Source: Pseudomonadota bacterium (GTDB taxonomy: Bacteria; Pseudomonadota; Alphaproteobacteria; Rhizobiales; Devosiaceae). From it: DNA of 64,000 bases. This document shows positions 20,324 to 29,541 of the stretch, in pieces. The notes under the pieces were generated by a model that was not told the DNA's origin, did no database searches, and saw only the letters and a list, made by a program, of their open reading frames with translations. The translations under genes were made by a program, and so were the position numbers. The first letter of the stretch is position 1, and every line of letters begins with the position of its first letter. The DNA lies in the NCBI GenBank assembly GCA_023388175.1, contig JAEWGT010000004.1:37967-101966 (forward strand), in the 5' to 3' direction.

Positions 20324-21061
20324 TCAGATCATCGCCATGCCGCCGTTCACGTTCAGTGTGTGACCGGTGATATAGGCGGCGGCATCGCTGGAGAGAAACA
20401 CGGCGCAGCCCGCAATTTCCTGTGCAGTGCCCAATCGGCCCGCAGGAACGGTCGCAAGAATCGACTCGCGCTGCTTGTCGTTGAGCTCGTCGGTCATGGC
20501 CGAGGCAATGAAGCCGGGGGCAATGGAATTGACGGTGATGTTGCGGCTCGCCACTTCATAGGCCAGCGCCTTGTTCATGCCGATCAGGCCGGCTTTGGAA
20601 GCAGCGTAATTGCCCTGCCCCGGATTGCCCATGACGCCGACAACAGAGGAAATGCCGATGATGCGGCCCCAGCGGGCCTTCATCATGCCGCGCAGCACGG
20701 CGCGGTTGAGATGGAAGGCGGCGGTGAGGTTGACGGCGATCACGTCATCCCATTCCTCGTCCTTCATGCGCATGAAGAGATTGTCGCGCGTCATGCCGGC
20801 ATTGTTGACCAGAATATCGACGCCCCCCATTGCCGCTTCCGCAGCAGGGACCAGCTTGTCCACCTCGTCCAGCTTGCTGAGATTGGCGGTCAGAATCGGG
20901 CAATCCTTGCCGATGGAATTGGCAGTTTCTTCCAGCGCGCCAACACGGGTCCCCGAGAGGGCGACCGTTGCGCCGGCAGCGGCCAGCGCCTTGGCGATTT
21001 CGCGGCCAATACCGCCGCTGGCGCCGGTAACAAGAGCGCGTTTACCTGACAGATCAAACAT
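20324..21061 (-). CDS. fabG: 3-oxoacyl-ACP reductase
   Basis: NADPH-dependent reductase of 3-oxoacyl-ACP, a classical short-chain dehydrogenase of 245 residues. It has the cofactor motif TGASGGIG, NNAG (VNNAGMTRDN), the catalytic Ser in GISSVVG, and YAASKAG with Tyr and Lys. The C-terminal HTLNVNGGMAMI is typical of FabG. It lies 48 bp after fabD in the order fabD-fabG-acpP-fabF. Confidence 0.96.
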   Translation of the reverse strand: MFDLSGKRALVTGASGGIGREIAKALAAAGATVALSGTRVGALEETANSIGKDCPILTANLSKLDEVDKLVPAAEAAMGGVDILVNNAGMTRDNLFMRMKDEEWDDVIAVNLTAAFHLNRAVLRGMMKARWGRIIGISSVVGVMGNPGQGNYAASKAGLIGMNKALAYEVASRNITVNSIAPGFIASAMTDELNDKQRESILATVPAGRLGTAQEIAGCAVFLSSDAAAYITGHTLNVNGGMAMI

Positions 21062-21109
21062 TTAGGGCCTCTTTCGAGAGAAAGTGAGTCAAGCGCTTGC
21101 GAGACTGAT

Positions 21110-22060
21110 TCAAGCAGTGATTTGGGCGACGAACGCGTCGATATCGGCAGGCGTGCCGACCGCCTGAGCCGTGGCGTCAGCGGCAATGCGCTTTGCAAGG
21201 CCGGTCAGCACCTTGCCGGTGCCCACTTCAACCAGATTGGTGACGCCGCCCGCAGTTGTCAGCCAGGTAACACTGTCGGTCCAGCGGACCATGCCGGTGA
21301 CCTGCTCGACCAGACGCTGGCGGATTTCGGCGGGGTCGGAAATCGGGGCGGCGAGAACGTTGGAAACGACTGGCACCACCGGTGCATTCATCGTCACTTC
21401 AGCCAGCGCAGCGGCCATGGCATCGGCAGCAGGCTGCATCAGTGTACAATGAAACGGGGCGCTGACGGGCAGCAACAGAGCGCGCTTGGCACCCTTGCCC
21501 TTGGCGATCTCGACGGCGCGCTCGACGGCAGCCGTCGCGCCGGAAACGACGACCTGGCCGGGCGCGTTATCATTGGCGACATCGCAGACTTCACCCTGCC
21601 CCGCTTCGGCGGCGACGGCGCGGGCGGTTTCAAGATCGAGACCGAGAAGCGCTGCCATGGTGCCGTGACCGACCGGGACGGCCTTCTGCATGGCCTGGCC
21701 GCGAATGCGCAGCAGGCGGGCGGCGTCGGCAAGAGAAAATGTGCCGGCGGCACAAAGAGCGGAATATTCGCCCAGCGAGTGTCCGGCGACATATTTCGCG
21801 TGATCCTTGAGAAACACGCCTTTCGATTCGAGAACGCGGATCACAGCCATGCTGACGGCCATCAGGGCGGGCTGGGCGTTCTCCGTGAGGCGGAGAATAT
21901 CCTCGGGGCCTTCAAACATTATGGCCGACAGGCGTTCGCCCAAGGCTTCGTCGACTTCCTTGAAGACGGCCCGAGCCTCCGGATAAGCGGTGGCAAGATC
22001 CTTGCCCATGCCAACGGCCTGGCTGCCCTGGCCGGGAAACGTGAATGCTGTATTGGACAT
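21110..22060 (-). CDS. fabD: Malonyl-CoA:ACP transacylase
   Basis: Loads malonyl from CoA onto ACP. The 316-residue protein opens AFTFPGQGSQAVGMG and carries the nucleophile serine in VAGHSLGEYSAL. It also has the conserved Arg segment (RIRGQAMQ) and the late catalytic His in SAPFHCTLM. It is first in the fabD-fabG-acpP-fabF series. Confidence 0.97.
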   Translation of the reverse strand: MSNTAFTFPGQGSQAVGMGKDLATAYPEARAVFKEVDEALGERLSAIMFEGPEDILRLTENAQPALMAVSMAVIRVLESKGVFLKDHAKYVAGHSLGEYSALCAAGTFSLADAARLLRIRGQAMQKAVPVGHGTMAALLGLDLETARAVAAEAGQGEVCDVANDNAPGQVVVSGATAAVERAVEIAKGKGAKRALLLPVSAPFHCTLMQPAADAMAAALAEVTMNAPVVPVVSNVLAAPISDPAEIRQRLVEQVTGMVRWTDSVTWLTTAGGVTNLVEVGTGKVLTGLAKRIAADATAQAVGTPADIDAFVAQITA

Positions 22061-22200
22061 GATGGCCCCTCCGACTATCCACTGGCCGCCTGATCAAGCG
22101 GCTATCGTGACGGCGGCTTTGCAGGCTCGGTGTGGCAGAGTCAAGGCGCGAGCGGGCCTGCGCCGGGTGCCTCTGCATATCCGGCGCAGTTTTTCAGTGC

Positions 22201-22587
22201 TTATCGCAGGCCAAGCGCATCGCGGGCGCTGCGTTCGGCCACGTCGCCGGCCTCGGTTATTTCAGCCTCGGTCTGTCCGAGCGCGCGTGCGGCGGCTTCG
22301 GCTGCCCGGCGCGCGCTGACGACGGCATCCTGCTTTGCCTGTTCGCTCATCGTGGCGGCCCGGTCACGCAGGTTGTCCATGGTCTGCTGCGGATTGGAGA
22401 TAGCTTCAATGGCAGGAGTCATCGATTCCGGCACGTTGATCTGCACCGTCGAGGAGCCATCGGGCTGCGTCTCGACATTAACGAGGGGCTGGGACGGCTG
22501 GGCGGTCTCGTTGTTGGGGGCATCGCCGCAGGCGGCGAGGGCCAGCGTGGCCAGGATGGCGGCGATGGGGAGGAGCGACTTGGTCAT
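22201..22587 (-). CDS. Small lipoprotein of unknown function
   Basis: A 128-residue protein with a lipoprotein signal peptide: hydrophobic core LLPIAAILATLAL then the lipobox LAAC with Cys20 as lipidation site, followed by a Pro/Gln/Asn-rich linker. The rest is helical and Ala-rich. I recognise no family. It is divergent from the rpsF operon. Confidence 0.75.
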   Translation of the reverse strand: MTKSLLPIAAILATLALAACGDAPNNETAQPSQPLVNVETQPDGSSTVQINVPESMTPAIEAISNPQQTMDNLRDRAATMSEQAKQDAVVSARRAAEAAARALGQTEAEITEAGDVAERSARDALGLR

Positions 22588-22902
22588 CTATACATCTCGT
22601 CTTTGCAGCGTCTTGTGACGCGAGGCGCTTTCTAATGTGCGATAATCGGCAAAGATGTGGCGGCGGCGCAGACTGAGAGAGGCCGCGCCCCTTGCCTTAT
22701 CCACCCCATTCCCCTATAGCGACGCCAGCAATTCGTTTGGCCGGGGGCTGAACGGAGGGTTTTTCCTTTTCGGAAAGATAGGGTTCGTCGAGCCCGGCCT
22801 CCCGTGTTCCCGCTCTTTGCAAGACTGCTTTGACGCCTTTCCGGCTTCGAAGGGGCTCCGCGCCAGACATTGCTGAGTACAACTCGAAAGGAAGGCGCAT
22901 CC
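22588..22902. other. Divergent intergenic region with rpsF leader
   Basis: These 315 bp hold no gene that I can support. They should contain the promoters of the lipoprotein gene and of rpsF-rpsR-rplI. From the promoter candidate at 22692-22720 the rpsF transcript would have a leader of about 175 nt, long enough for the kind of S6:S18 autoregulatory RNA known upstream of rpsF. I cannot confirm such a fold by eye. Confidence 0.4.
22692..22720 (+). promoter_or_regulatory. Candidate sigma-70 promoter for rpsF operon
   Basis: TTGCCT at 22692-22697 and TATAGC at 22715-22720 are separated by 17 bp, a good match to housekeeping promoter spacing. It points towards rpsF. Confidence 0.4.
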
Positions 22903-23307
22903 ATGGCCCTTTACGAACACATCTTCCTGGCGCGCCAGGACGTTTCCCAGCAGCAGGTCGAAGAGCTGACCACTGCGCTCACCGACATCCTCGCTCAGGG
23001 TGGCGGCAAGGTGACCAAGAACGAATATTGGGGCCTCAAGGGTCTCTCCTACCGCATCCGCAAGAACCGCAAGGCTCACTACACCCTGCTGAACCTCGAC
23101 GCTCCGGCCGCCGCCATTGCCGAGATGGAACGCCAGATGCGCATCAATGAAGACATCCTGCGCTTCATGACCGTGCGCGTTGACGAGCTGGAAGAAGGCC
23201 CGTCGGCAATGATGCAGAAGCGCGATCGCGATGACCGCGAAGGTGGTGGCCGTCCCGGCGGCGACCGTGGTGGCTTCTCCGGCGAACGCCGCCCCCGCCG
23301 GTTCTAA
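22903..23307 (+). CDS. rpsF: 30S ribosomal protein S6
   Basis: Small-subunit protein that pairs with S18 on the platform. The sequence begins MALYEHIFLARQDVSQQQVEEL and includes VTKNEYWGLKGLSYRIRKNRKAHY, the S6 core. A Gly/Arg-rich tail typical of alphaproteobacterial S6 makes it 134 residues long. The ATG at 22903 follows a strong AAGGAAGG site. rpsR follows 17 bp downstream. Confidence 0.97.
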   Translation: MALYEHIFLARQDVSQQQVEELTTALTDILAQGGGKVTKNEYWGLKGLSYRIRKNRKAHYTLLNLDAPAAAIAEMERQMRINEDILRFMTVRVDELEEGPSAMMQKRDRDDREGGGRPGGDRGGFSGERRPRRF

Positions 23308-23324
23308 GATAAGGAACGACAAAG

Positions 23325-23579
23325 ATGGCTATTAAAGACCTTACCACTGCCCAGGCCCGCCGCCCGTTCCAGCGTCGTCGCAAGACCTGCCCGTTCTCGG
23401 GTGAAGGCGCGCCAAAGATCGACTTCAAGGACGTGCGCCTGCTGAGCCGCTACGTCTCCGAGCGCGGCAAGATCGTGCCGAGCCGCATCACCGCCGTTTC
23501 TGCCAAGAAGCAGCGTGAACTGGCCCGCGCCATCAAGCGTGCCCGCTTCATCGGCCTGATGCCCTACGCCGTGCAGTAA
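23325..23579 (+). CDS. rpsR: 30S ribosomal protein S18
   Basis: An 84-residue basic protein containing RRRKTCPFSGEGAPKIDFKDVRLLSRYVSERGKI, the conserved S18 block, and ending RAIKRARFIGLMPYAVQ. It is part of rpsF-rpsR-rplI and binds S6 in the assembled subunit. Confidence 0.98.
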   Translation: MAIKDLTTAQARRPFQRRRKTCPFSGEGAPKIDFKDVRLLSRYVSERGKIVPSRITAVSAKKQRELARAIKRARFIGLMPYAVQ

Positions 23580-23591
23580 GCCCACCGTCTC

Positions 23592-23664
23592 CGTCATTGC
23601 CCGGCTTGTCCGGGCAATCGATCTTGCGGAGACATAGACCACCCGAACAAGTCGGGTGGTGACG
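23592..23664. repeat. Double-palindrome intergenic repeat
   Basis: The rpsR-rplI spacer holds a unit bounded by CGTCATTGCCCGG and GGTGGTGACG. It contains two hairpins in tandem, TTGCCCGG-5-CCGGGCAA and ACCACCCGA-5-TCGGGTGGT. The outer CGTCA/TGACG ends make it a composite palindrome of the dispersed alphaproteobacterial type. It sits inside an operon, so it is transcribed. Confidence 0.65.
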
Positions 23665-23763
23665 ACATTGAGGGCCTCGCGCCTAAACGTCGTCAAAGCT
23701 GGGGTCGCAGATGGTCTGCGGCTCCTAACCGCCCCAGAGGCGGGACAGCCAAAGGAAATAGAC

Positions 23764-24330
23764 ATGAAAGTCATTCTGCTCGAGCGCATCGGCCGTACCG
23801 GCACGATCGGCGACGAAGTCAACGTCAAGGACGGCTTTGCCCGTAACTTCCTCTTGCCCCAGGGCAAGGCCCTGCGCGCCACGGAAGCCAACCGCAAGCG
23901 TTTTGAAAACGAGCGCGCTCACATCGAGCAGCGCAACGAAGAGCGCCGCAATGCCGCTGCCGGTATTGCCGAAGGTCTCAACGGCACCACCGTCGTCCTG
24001 ATCCGTCAGGCTGGTGAAACCGGCCAGCTCTACGGTTCGGTCGCTGCCCGCGACATCGTGGAAGCTCTGGCTGCCGAAGGCTTCACCGTTCAGCGCAACC
24101 AGGTCGACCTGGCCGACCCGATCAAGACCGTCGGCGTCCACAATGTCGCCCTGTCGCTGCATGCCGAAGTCGAAGTCTCGATCACCGTCAACGTCGCCCG
24201 TTCGGCCGACGAAGCCGAGCGTCAGGCCTCCGGCGAAGACGTCACCGTGCACACGTTCGAGGCTGACGAAGCCGGCGATTTCGCCGCTGGTCAGGCCGAC
24301 GCTGCTTCGGACGACCGTTTCGAAGACTGA
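23764..24330 (+). CDS. rplI: 50S ribosomal protein L9
   Basis: Large-subunit protein that binds 23S rRNA at the base of the L1 stalk. The N-terminus MKVILLERIGRTGTIGDEVNVKDGFARNFLLPQGKALRAT is the canonical L9 signature. A long helix and a C-terminal domain follow, then an acidic tail that lengthens it to 188 residues. The ATG at 23764 is preceded by AAAGGAAA. A terminator follows at 24353. Confidence 0.97.
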   Translation: MKVILLERIGRTGTIGDEVNVKDGFARNFLLPQGKALRATEANRKRFENERAHIEQRNEERRNAAAGIAEGLNGTTVVLIRQAGETGQLYGSVAARDIVEALAAEGFTVQRNQVDLADPIKTVGVHNVALSLHAEVEVSITVNVARSADEAERQASGEDVTVHTFEADEAGDFAAGQADAASDDRFED

Positions 24331-24352
24331 TCGGTTTCGATCACAAGTTCTT

Positions 24353-24388
24353 AAAGGCCGGGCCAATGTGCCCGGCCTTTTTGTTTTT
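24353..24388 (+). terminator. Rho-independent terminator of rpsF-rpsR-rplI
   Basis: An 11-bp perfect stem (AAAGGCCGGGC / GCCCGGCCTTT) with a 6-nt loop is followed by TTGTTTTT, 22 bp after the rplI stop. Confidence 0.85.
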
Positions 24389-24574
24389 GCGCTATGGTGG
24401 GAACGGGACTCAGCGGGCTTTCGTGGCACCGCCATACGCAAGACACGATTGCAGGCTTCCCCGTTGTCCACAGAGTTCACAAGCGGCTTTGCGCGTCGTT
24501 AACCCCGGCGGCATTAGCCCAAGACACATGCCCGAGTCGCATGATTAAGAAAGGTTAACACCTCAGGAAAAGTC

Positions 24575-26059
24575 ATGGCCGAGATCGCACGCCTTCACCC
24601 CGCCGAAGACAAATCCTTTCGCACGGCGCCGCACAATGTGGATGTGGAACAGGCGCTGCTGGGTGCGATTCTGATCAACAATGACGCCTTCTATCGCGTC
24701 GCCGATTTCCTGATGCCCGAGCATTTCTACGAGCCGATCCACCGCGAGATTTATGAACTCGCCGGCAAGATCATCCGTGCCGGCAAGGCTGCCGAGCCGG
24801 CGACGCTCAAGACCCACCTGCCCGACCAGCTGCTGCCCGATGTCACGATGATGCAATATCTGTCGCGGCTGGCGGCGGAAGCGACGACCGTGCTCAACGC
24901 CGCCGACTATGGGCAGGCCATCTATGACCTGGCCATCCGCCGCAACCTTATCCAGGTGGGCGAGGAAATGGTGTCGGTCGCCTATGACAGCGATGTCGAG
25001 ATGACGCCGGTCAAGCAGATCGAGAAGGTGGAAGGCGAGCTGTTCCAGCTGGCGGAAAAGGGCCGCTATGACGGGGGCTTCCAATCCTTCGGCGCGGCAC
25101 TCAGCGCCTCGATCCAGATGGCGGGCGAAGCCTTCCAGCGCGATGGCGGCCTTTCGGGCGTTGCCACGGACCTGCACGATCTTGACCGGCAGATGGGCGG
25201 CTTGCAGCGCTCCGACCTGATCGTGCTCGCCGGGCGCCCCGCCATGGGCAAGACCTCGCTGGTGACCAATATCGCCTACAATGTTGCCAAGAACTGGCGC
25301 GGCGAAATTACGCCCGACGGGCACAGCAAGACGGTCAATGGTGGGCATGTGGGCTTTTTCAGCCTCGAAATGAGTTCCGAACAGCTGGCCACCCGTATTC
25401 TGGCCGAGCAGGCGGAAATCTCCTCATCGGATATTCGCCGCGGCCGCATCCACGACAATCAGTTCGCCAAGCTGGTCGATGTGTCGAACATGATGAGCAA
25501 GGTGCCGCTCTATATCGACGATACCGGCGGCATTTCCGTTGCCCAGTTGGCCGCACGCGCCCGGCGCCTGAAGCGGCAGAAGGGGCTGGACCTGCTGATC
25601 GTCGACTATTTGCAGCTTCTGTCGGGCTCGTCGAAAGCATCGAGCCAGAACCGCGTGCAGGAGCTGACCGAAATCACGACCACGCTCAAGGCGCTGGCCA
25701 AGGAGCTGGAAGTGCCGGTTATCGCCCTGTCACAGCTCTCCCGTCAGGTGGAAGCGCGCGACGACAAGCACCCGCAATTGGCGGATCTGCGCGAATCGGG
25801 CTCTATCGAGCAGGACGCGGACGTGGTTCTGTTCGTGTATCGTGAAGAATACTATCTCAAGAACAAGGAACCCAAGGAGGGGACGCCCGAGCATCTGGCC
25901 TGGCAGGGGGAAATGGAAAAGGTGCATGGCAAGGCGGAAGTCATCATCGCCAAGCAGCGCCATGGTCCCACCGGCACCGTGCAGTTGAGCTTCGAGGCGC
26001 AATTTACCCGCTTTGGTAACCTTGCTCGGGCAGACTATCTGCCTGAACGCATGGAATAG
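24575..26059 (+). CDS. dnaB: Replicative DNA helicase DnaB
   Basis: The hexameric 5'-3' helicase of the replication fork. The N-terminal domain begins RTAPHNVDVEQALLGAILINNDAF. The RecA-like C-terminal domain has Walker A GRPAMGKTS, MSSEQLATR (motif H1a), DLLIVDYLQLL (Walker B) and LSQLSRQVEAR. At 494 residues it matches alphaproteobacterial DnaB. There is no sign of an intein. alr starts 2 bp after its stop. Confidence 0.98.
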   Translation: MAEIARLHPAEDKSFRTAPHNVDVEQALLGAILINNDAFYRVADFLMPEHFYEPIHREIYELAGKIIRAGKAAEPATLKTHLPDQLLPDVTMMQYLSRLAAEATTVLNAADYGQAIYDLAIRRNLIQVGEEMVSVAYDSDVEMTPVKQIEKVEGELFQLAEKGRYDGGFQSFGAALSASIQMAGEAFQRDGGLSGVATDLHDLDRQMGGLQRSDLIVLAGRPAMGKTSLVTNIAYNVAKNWRGEITPDGHSKTVNGGHVGFFSLEMSSEQLATRILAEQAEISSSDIRRGRIHDNQFAKLVDVSNMMSKVPLYIDDTGGISVAQLAARARRLKRQKGLDLLIVDYLQLLSGSSKASSQNRVQELTEITTTLKALAKELEVPVIALSQLSRQVEARDDKHPQLADLRESGSIEQDADVVLFVYREEYYLKNKEPKEGTPEHLAWQGEMEKVHGKAEVIIAKQRHGPTGTVQLSFEAQFTRFGNLARADYLPERME

Positions 26060-26061
26060 GC

Positions 26062-27189
26062 ATGACGCTGACCTCTGGCCTTGGCGGCCAATTAAGCATC
26101 GATCTTGGGGCACTGGCCCGAAACTGGCGCGCACTGGACAAGGTGAGCGCCGGCGCGCTGACGGCTGCAGTGGTCAAGGCCGACGCCTATGGCGTGGGCG
26201 TGGACATGGCCAGCAAGGCGCTGCATGCGGCGGGGGCGCGGTTCTTTTTCGTCGCCACGCCCGACGAGGGCATTGCCGTGCGCGCGGCTGTGCCCGATGC
26301 CCATATCTTCATTCTCTATGGGCTCTATCCCGGCGCGGCCAATCTCTACATCCGGCAGAACCTGATGCCGGTGCTGTCCTCCATGTCCATGCTCGACGAG
26401 TGGCTGGCCAAATGCGTCGAGCGGAATGAGGCCTATCCCGCCGCTTTCCATTTCGACACGGGGATCAACCGGCTGGGATTCCGCCTCAACGAGGCGGTGC
26501 AGGTGCGCGAACGGATCGAGCCGCTCGGCTTTGCGCCACAGATGATCATGAGCCATCTGGCCTGTGCCGATGTCCCCAACCACGAGAAGAACCGCACGCA
26601 ATTGGCGCTGTTCGGCTCGGTCCGGTCGCAATTCCCCAATATTCCTGCTTCGCTGGCCAATTCAGCCGGGCTGATGAGTGGACGCGACTATCACTTCCAG
26701 ATGGTGCGGCCCGGCATCGCCCTTTATGGCGGGCGGGCAGTCAATGGCCGCAAGAACCCGATGCAGCCCGTGGTGACGCTGCATGTGCCGATTCTGCAGA
26801 TCGCCGAAGGACGGACGGGCGAAAGCGTGGGCTATGGTGCCACTTATACGCTCAACCGCAATTCCAGGCTGGCCGTGCTCGGCTATGGCTATGCCGACGG
26901 TTTTTTCCGCAGCTTGTCCGGCACCAATCAGCGGCCGGGCGGCAAGGTGTTCATTCGCGGCAAGCTCTGCCCGGTCGTCGGCCGGATTTCGATGGACCTG
27001 ACCATCGTGGACGTCACCGAACTGGGCTCGGACCTCCCCAGTCCCGGCGAGGGCGCCGAAGTGCTGGGCGCCAATGTCAGTATCGATGACCAGGCGGATG
27101 CGGGCGGCACGATCGGATACGAAATCCTGACCAGTCTCAAGGGGCGGTATAGCCGCAACTATATCGGGGACGGACGGCTGCCCGACTAG
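26062..27189 (+). CDS. alr: Alanine racemase
   Basis: PLP-dependent enzyme that makes D-alanine for peptidoglycan. The PLP lysine is in AAVVKADAYGVG. The second catalytic residue, a tyrosine, is in ESVGYGATYTLNR, and GRISMDLTIVDVT is characteristic. Its length of 375 residues is normal. It is tightly spaced after dnaB, as in many alphaproteobacteria. Confidence 0.96.
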   Translation: MTLTSGLGGQLSIDLGALARNWRALDKVSAGALTAAVVKADAYGVGVDMASKALHAAGARFFFVATPDEGIAVRAAVPDAHIFILYGLYPGAANLYIRQNLMPVLSSMSMLDEWLAKCVERNEAYPAAFHFDTGINRLGFRLNEAVQVRERIEPLGFAPQMIMSHLACADVPNHEKNRTQLALFGSVRSQFPNIPASLANSAGLMSGRDYHFQMVRPGIALYGGRAVNGRKNPMQPVVTLHVPILQIAEGRTGESVGYGATYTLNRNSRLAVLGYGYADGFFRSLSGTNQRPGGKVFIRGKLCPVVGRISMDLTIVDVTELGSDLPSPGEGAEVLGANVSIDDQADAGGTIGYEILTSLKGRYSRNYIGDGRLPD

Positions 27190-27270
27190 GGTTTGTTCTT
27201 TATTTGTTCTTGCCAAATCGTGATGTCATGCTAGGCTGAACAGCGCGACGAAGCAGCCTGGAATATTTGC

Positions 27271-28677
27271 GTGGCGAAAAACCGATCCAATTTTGTGTGC
27301 CAGTCCTGTGGTGCCGTTTCCACGCGGTGGCAGGGCCGCTGCGATGCCTGTGGCGAGTGGAACACGATTGTCGAGGAGATCGTGGATTCGGGGGTCGGCG
27401 CGGGGCCGAAATCGGCCAAGGCCGGTGGGCGCCCGGCCAATCTCGTGCCGCTTTCGGGCGAGACGGAAAGCGCGGCGCGCGTGGTCACCGGCCTTGCCGA
27501 ACTGGACCGGGTGACCGGCGGCGGCTTCGTCAAGGGCTCGGCGCTGTTGGTGGGCGGCGATCCGGGAATCGGCAAATCGACGCTGCTGCTGCAATCGGCA
27601 GCGGCTTTGGCCTCGAAGGGCAAGCGCGTCGTCTATGTGTCGGGTGAAGAGGCGGTGGCGCAGGTGCGCCTGCGGGCGCAGCGGCTGGGGCTCGGCGAAG
27701 CCGAGGTGCTGCTGGCGGCCGAAACCAATGTGGAGATCATTCTCGCCACCCTGGAAAACGGCGCGCCGCCCGACCTCGTCATTATCGATTCAATCCAGAC
27801 GCTGTGGACCGACCGGGTGGACTCTGCGCCGGGAACGGTGACCCAAGTGCGCACGTCGGCGCAGGCGCTGACGCGCTTTGCCAAGAAAAGCGGGGCAGCG
27901 GTGGTGCTGGTGGGGCATGTCACCAAGGATGGGCAGATCGCGGGGCCGCGCGTGGTCGAGCACATGGTGGATGCCGTTCTCTATTTCGAGGGCGACAGCA
28001 GCCACACCTTCCGCATCCTGCGGGGGGTCAAGAACCGCTATGGCGCGACCGACGAAATCGGCGTGTTTGCCATGACCGAGCGGGGCCTGGAACAGGTCGC
28101 CAATCCATCGGCGCTGTTTCTCGACCAGCGGGACAAGGACGCGGCAGGCTCGGCCGTATTTGCCGGCATGGAGGGAACACGGCCGCTGCTCATCGAAATC
28201 CAGGCGCTGGTTGCGCCCTCTCCGCTCGGCACGCCGCGCCGGGCCGTGGTGGGCTGGGATTCATCGCGCCTCTCGATGGTGCTGGCCGTGCTGGAAACGC
28301 GCTGCGGGGTGCGGATCGGGGCCAATGACATCTATCTCAACGTGGCAGGCGGGCTGAGGATCAACGAGCCGGCGGCAGACCTGGCGGTGGCGGCAGCGTT
28401 GATATCGTCCCTTACCGGATCCCCCCTGCCTGCCGACGCGGTCTATTTCGGAGAGATTTCGCTGGCGGGCGGCGTCCGTCCGGTGGTGCATGGCGCGCTC
28501 AGGCTGCGCGAGGCGCAAAAACTTGGTTTCGGTTCGGTGGTGACGGGCAAGCTCGGCAGCGCCGACCGCAATAACGGTCTCGACGTCACGGAATATGGCC
28601 AGTTGAGCGACATGGTCAGCCGCATAGCGGCGCAGGGCAAGCGCCCGATTCCCGAGCCAGAGCCCGATTCATGGTAA
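27271..28677 (+). CDS. radA: DNA repair protein RadA
   Basis: A RecA-like ATPase and branch-migration helicase in recombination. It opens with the four-cysteine zinc motif CQSCGAVSTRWQGRCDACGEW. It then shows Walker A GDPGIGKST, the RadA-specific KNRYG motif (usually KNRFG, here Tyr for Phe), and a C-terminal Lon-like domain. The start codon is GTG at 27271. Its length of 468 residues is normal. Confidence 0.96.
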   Translation: MAKNRSNFVCQSCGAVSTRWQGRCDACGEWNTIVEEIVDSGVGAGPKSAKAGGRPANLVPLSGETESAARVVTGLAELDRVTGGGFVKGSALLVGGDPGIGKSTLLLQSAAALASKGKRVVYVSGEEAVAQVRLRAQRLGLGEAEVLLAAETNVEIILATLENGAPPDLVIIDSIQTLWTDRVDSAPGTVTQVRTSAQALTRFAKKSGAAVVLVGHVTKDGQIAGPRVVEHMVDAVLYFEGDSSHTFRILRGVKNRYGATDEIGVFAMTERGLEQVANPSALFLDQRDKDAAGSAVFAGMEGTRPLLIEIQALVAPSPLGTPRRAVVGWDSSRLSMVLAVLETRCGVRIGANDIYLNVAGGLRINEPAADLAVAAALISSLTGSPLPADAVYFGEISLAGGVRPVVHGALRLREAQKLGFGSVVTGKLGSADRNNGLDVTEYGQLSDMVSRIAAQGKRPIPEPEPDSW

Positions 28678-28795
28678 ACAATCAGTTTCCAGTGAGATTC
28701 GGACGCTGCCCGGTGGTTGGTCTTGGCAGCGGGCGCTAAAGTGTTTATTGGTCCCCGCAATTAGCCGGGGCGGCTCGAAAAACAGGCGAGAACAT

Positions 28796-29419
28796 ATGCT
28801 GACAGCGTTCGACGTTGGTGTGGGTGTGCTGGTGCTGATCTCAGCAATCCTGGCGACGGCGCGGGGCCTTACCCGCGAAGTGCTGTCGCTGGCGACCTGG
28901 GCCGGCTCTGCCGCGATCGCCGTTTATATGTTGTTCTATCATCCCGACATTGCCCGGCAATATATCGCCGAGCCGGTTGTCGCCGATATCGCAACGGTGG
29001 TCGTGACCTTCATCCTTGCACTGATCGTGCTGCATCTGCTGACGATGCGCATTGCCGATTTCGTTGTCGATAGCCGCATCGGGCCCATCGACCGCACGCT
29101 CGGCTTCGTGTTCGGCGTGCTGCGCGGCGTGCTCATCGCCATTGTCATCACTATTTTCGGCCTGTGGCTGCTGGGCAGCAACCTGCCCGACTGGGCGCGC
29201 AATGCGCAGACGCTGCCGCATCTGGACAATATGGGCAAGACGCTCATCTCCATGCTGCCAGAGGGTCTGGAGCAGCAGGTTACCGATATTCTGCAGGGGG
29301 GCGGCGCCAATCTGTCCGACGATCCGCCAGCGCCGAGCGCACCGCTGGAAGGCGGTGAAGTGGACCCGAACCTGACGACGGTTGACCCCACCGATCCTGT
29401 GGCCGACCCGCAGGCCTGA
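28796..29419 (+). CDS. cvpA: CvpA family membrane protein
   Basis: A 207-residue protein with four hydrophobic segments and the CvpA motif RGLTREVLSLATWAGS near the N-terminus. CvpA-family proteins are inner-membrane proteins first linked to colicin V production and envelope homeostasis. The classical neighbour purF follows, as in E. coli. The start at 28796 (MLTAFDVGVG) gives a usual N-terminus. The C-terminal tail is Pro/Asp-rich and probably disordered. Confidence 0.9.
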   Translation: MLTAFDVGVGVLVLISAILATARGLTREVLSLATWAGSAAIAVYMLFYHPDIARQYIAEPVVADIATVVVTFILALIVLHLLTMRIADFVVDSRIGPIDRTLGFVFGVLRGVLIAIVITIFGLWLLGSNLPDWARNAQTLPHLDNMGKTLISMLPEGLEQQVTDILQGGGANLSDDPPAPSAPLEGGEVDPNLTTVDPTDPVADPQA

Positions 29420-29541
29420 TAGAGGGCACGGCGGGCACCGCATCCGCCGCAAGCCTGCCGACCGCACTTGTCATTGGTGGCCGGCAGGAAAATGCGCTAT
29501 TGGCGAGCCAGCCATTCGCAGTTTTTCGCATGGAGCCCCCC

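Noticed and set aside
23656..23763. N-terminal extension of L9
   Set aside because: The frame is open upstream, but it crosses the repeat unit. The ATG at 23764 gives the exact L9 N-terminus with a good ribosome site.
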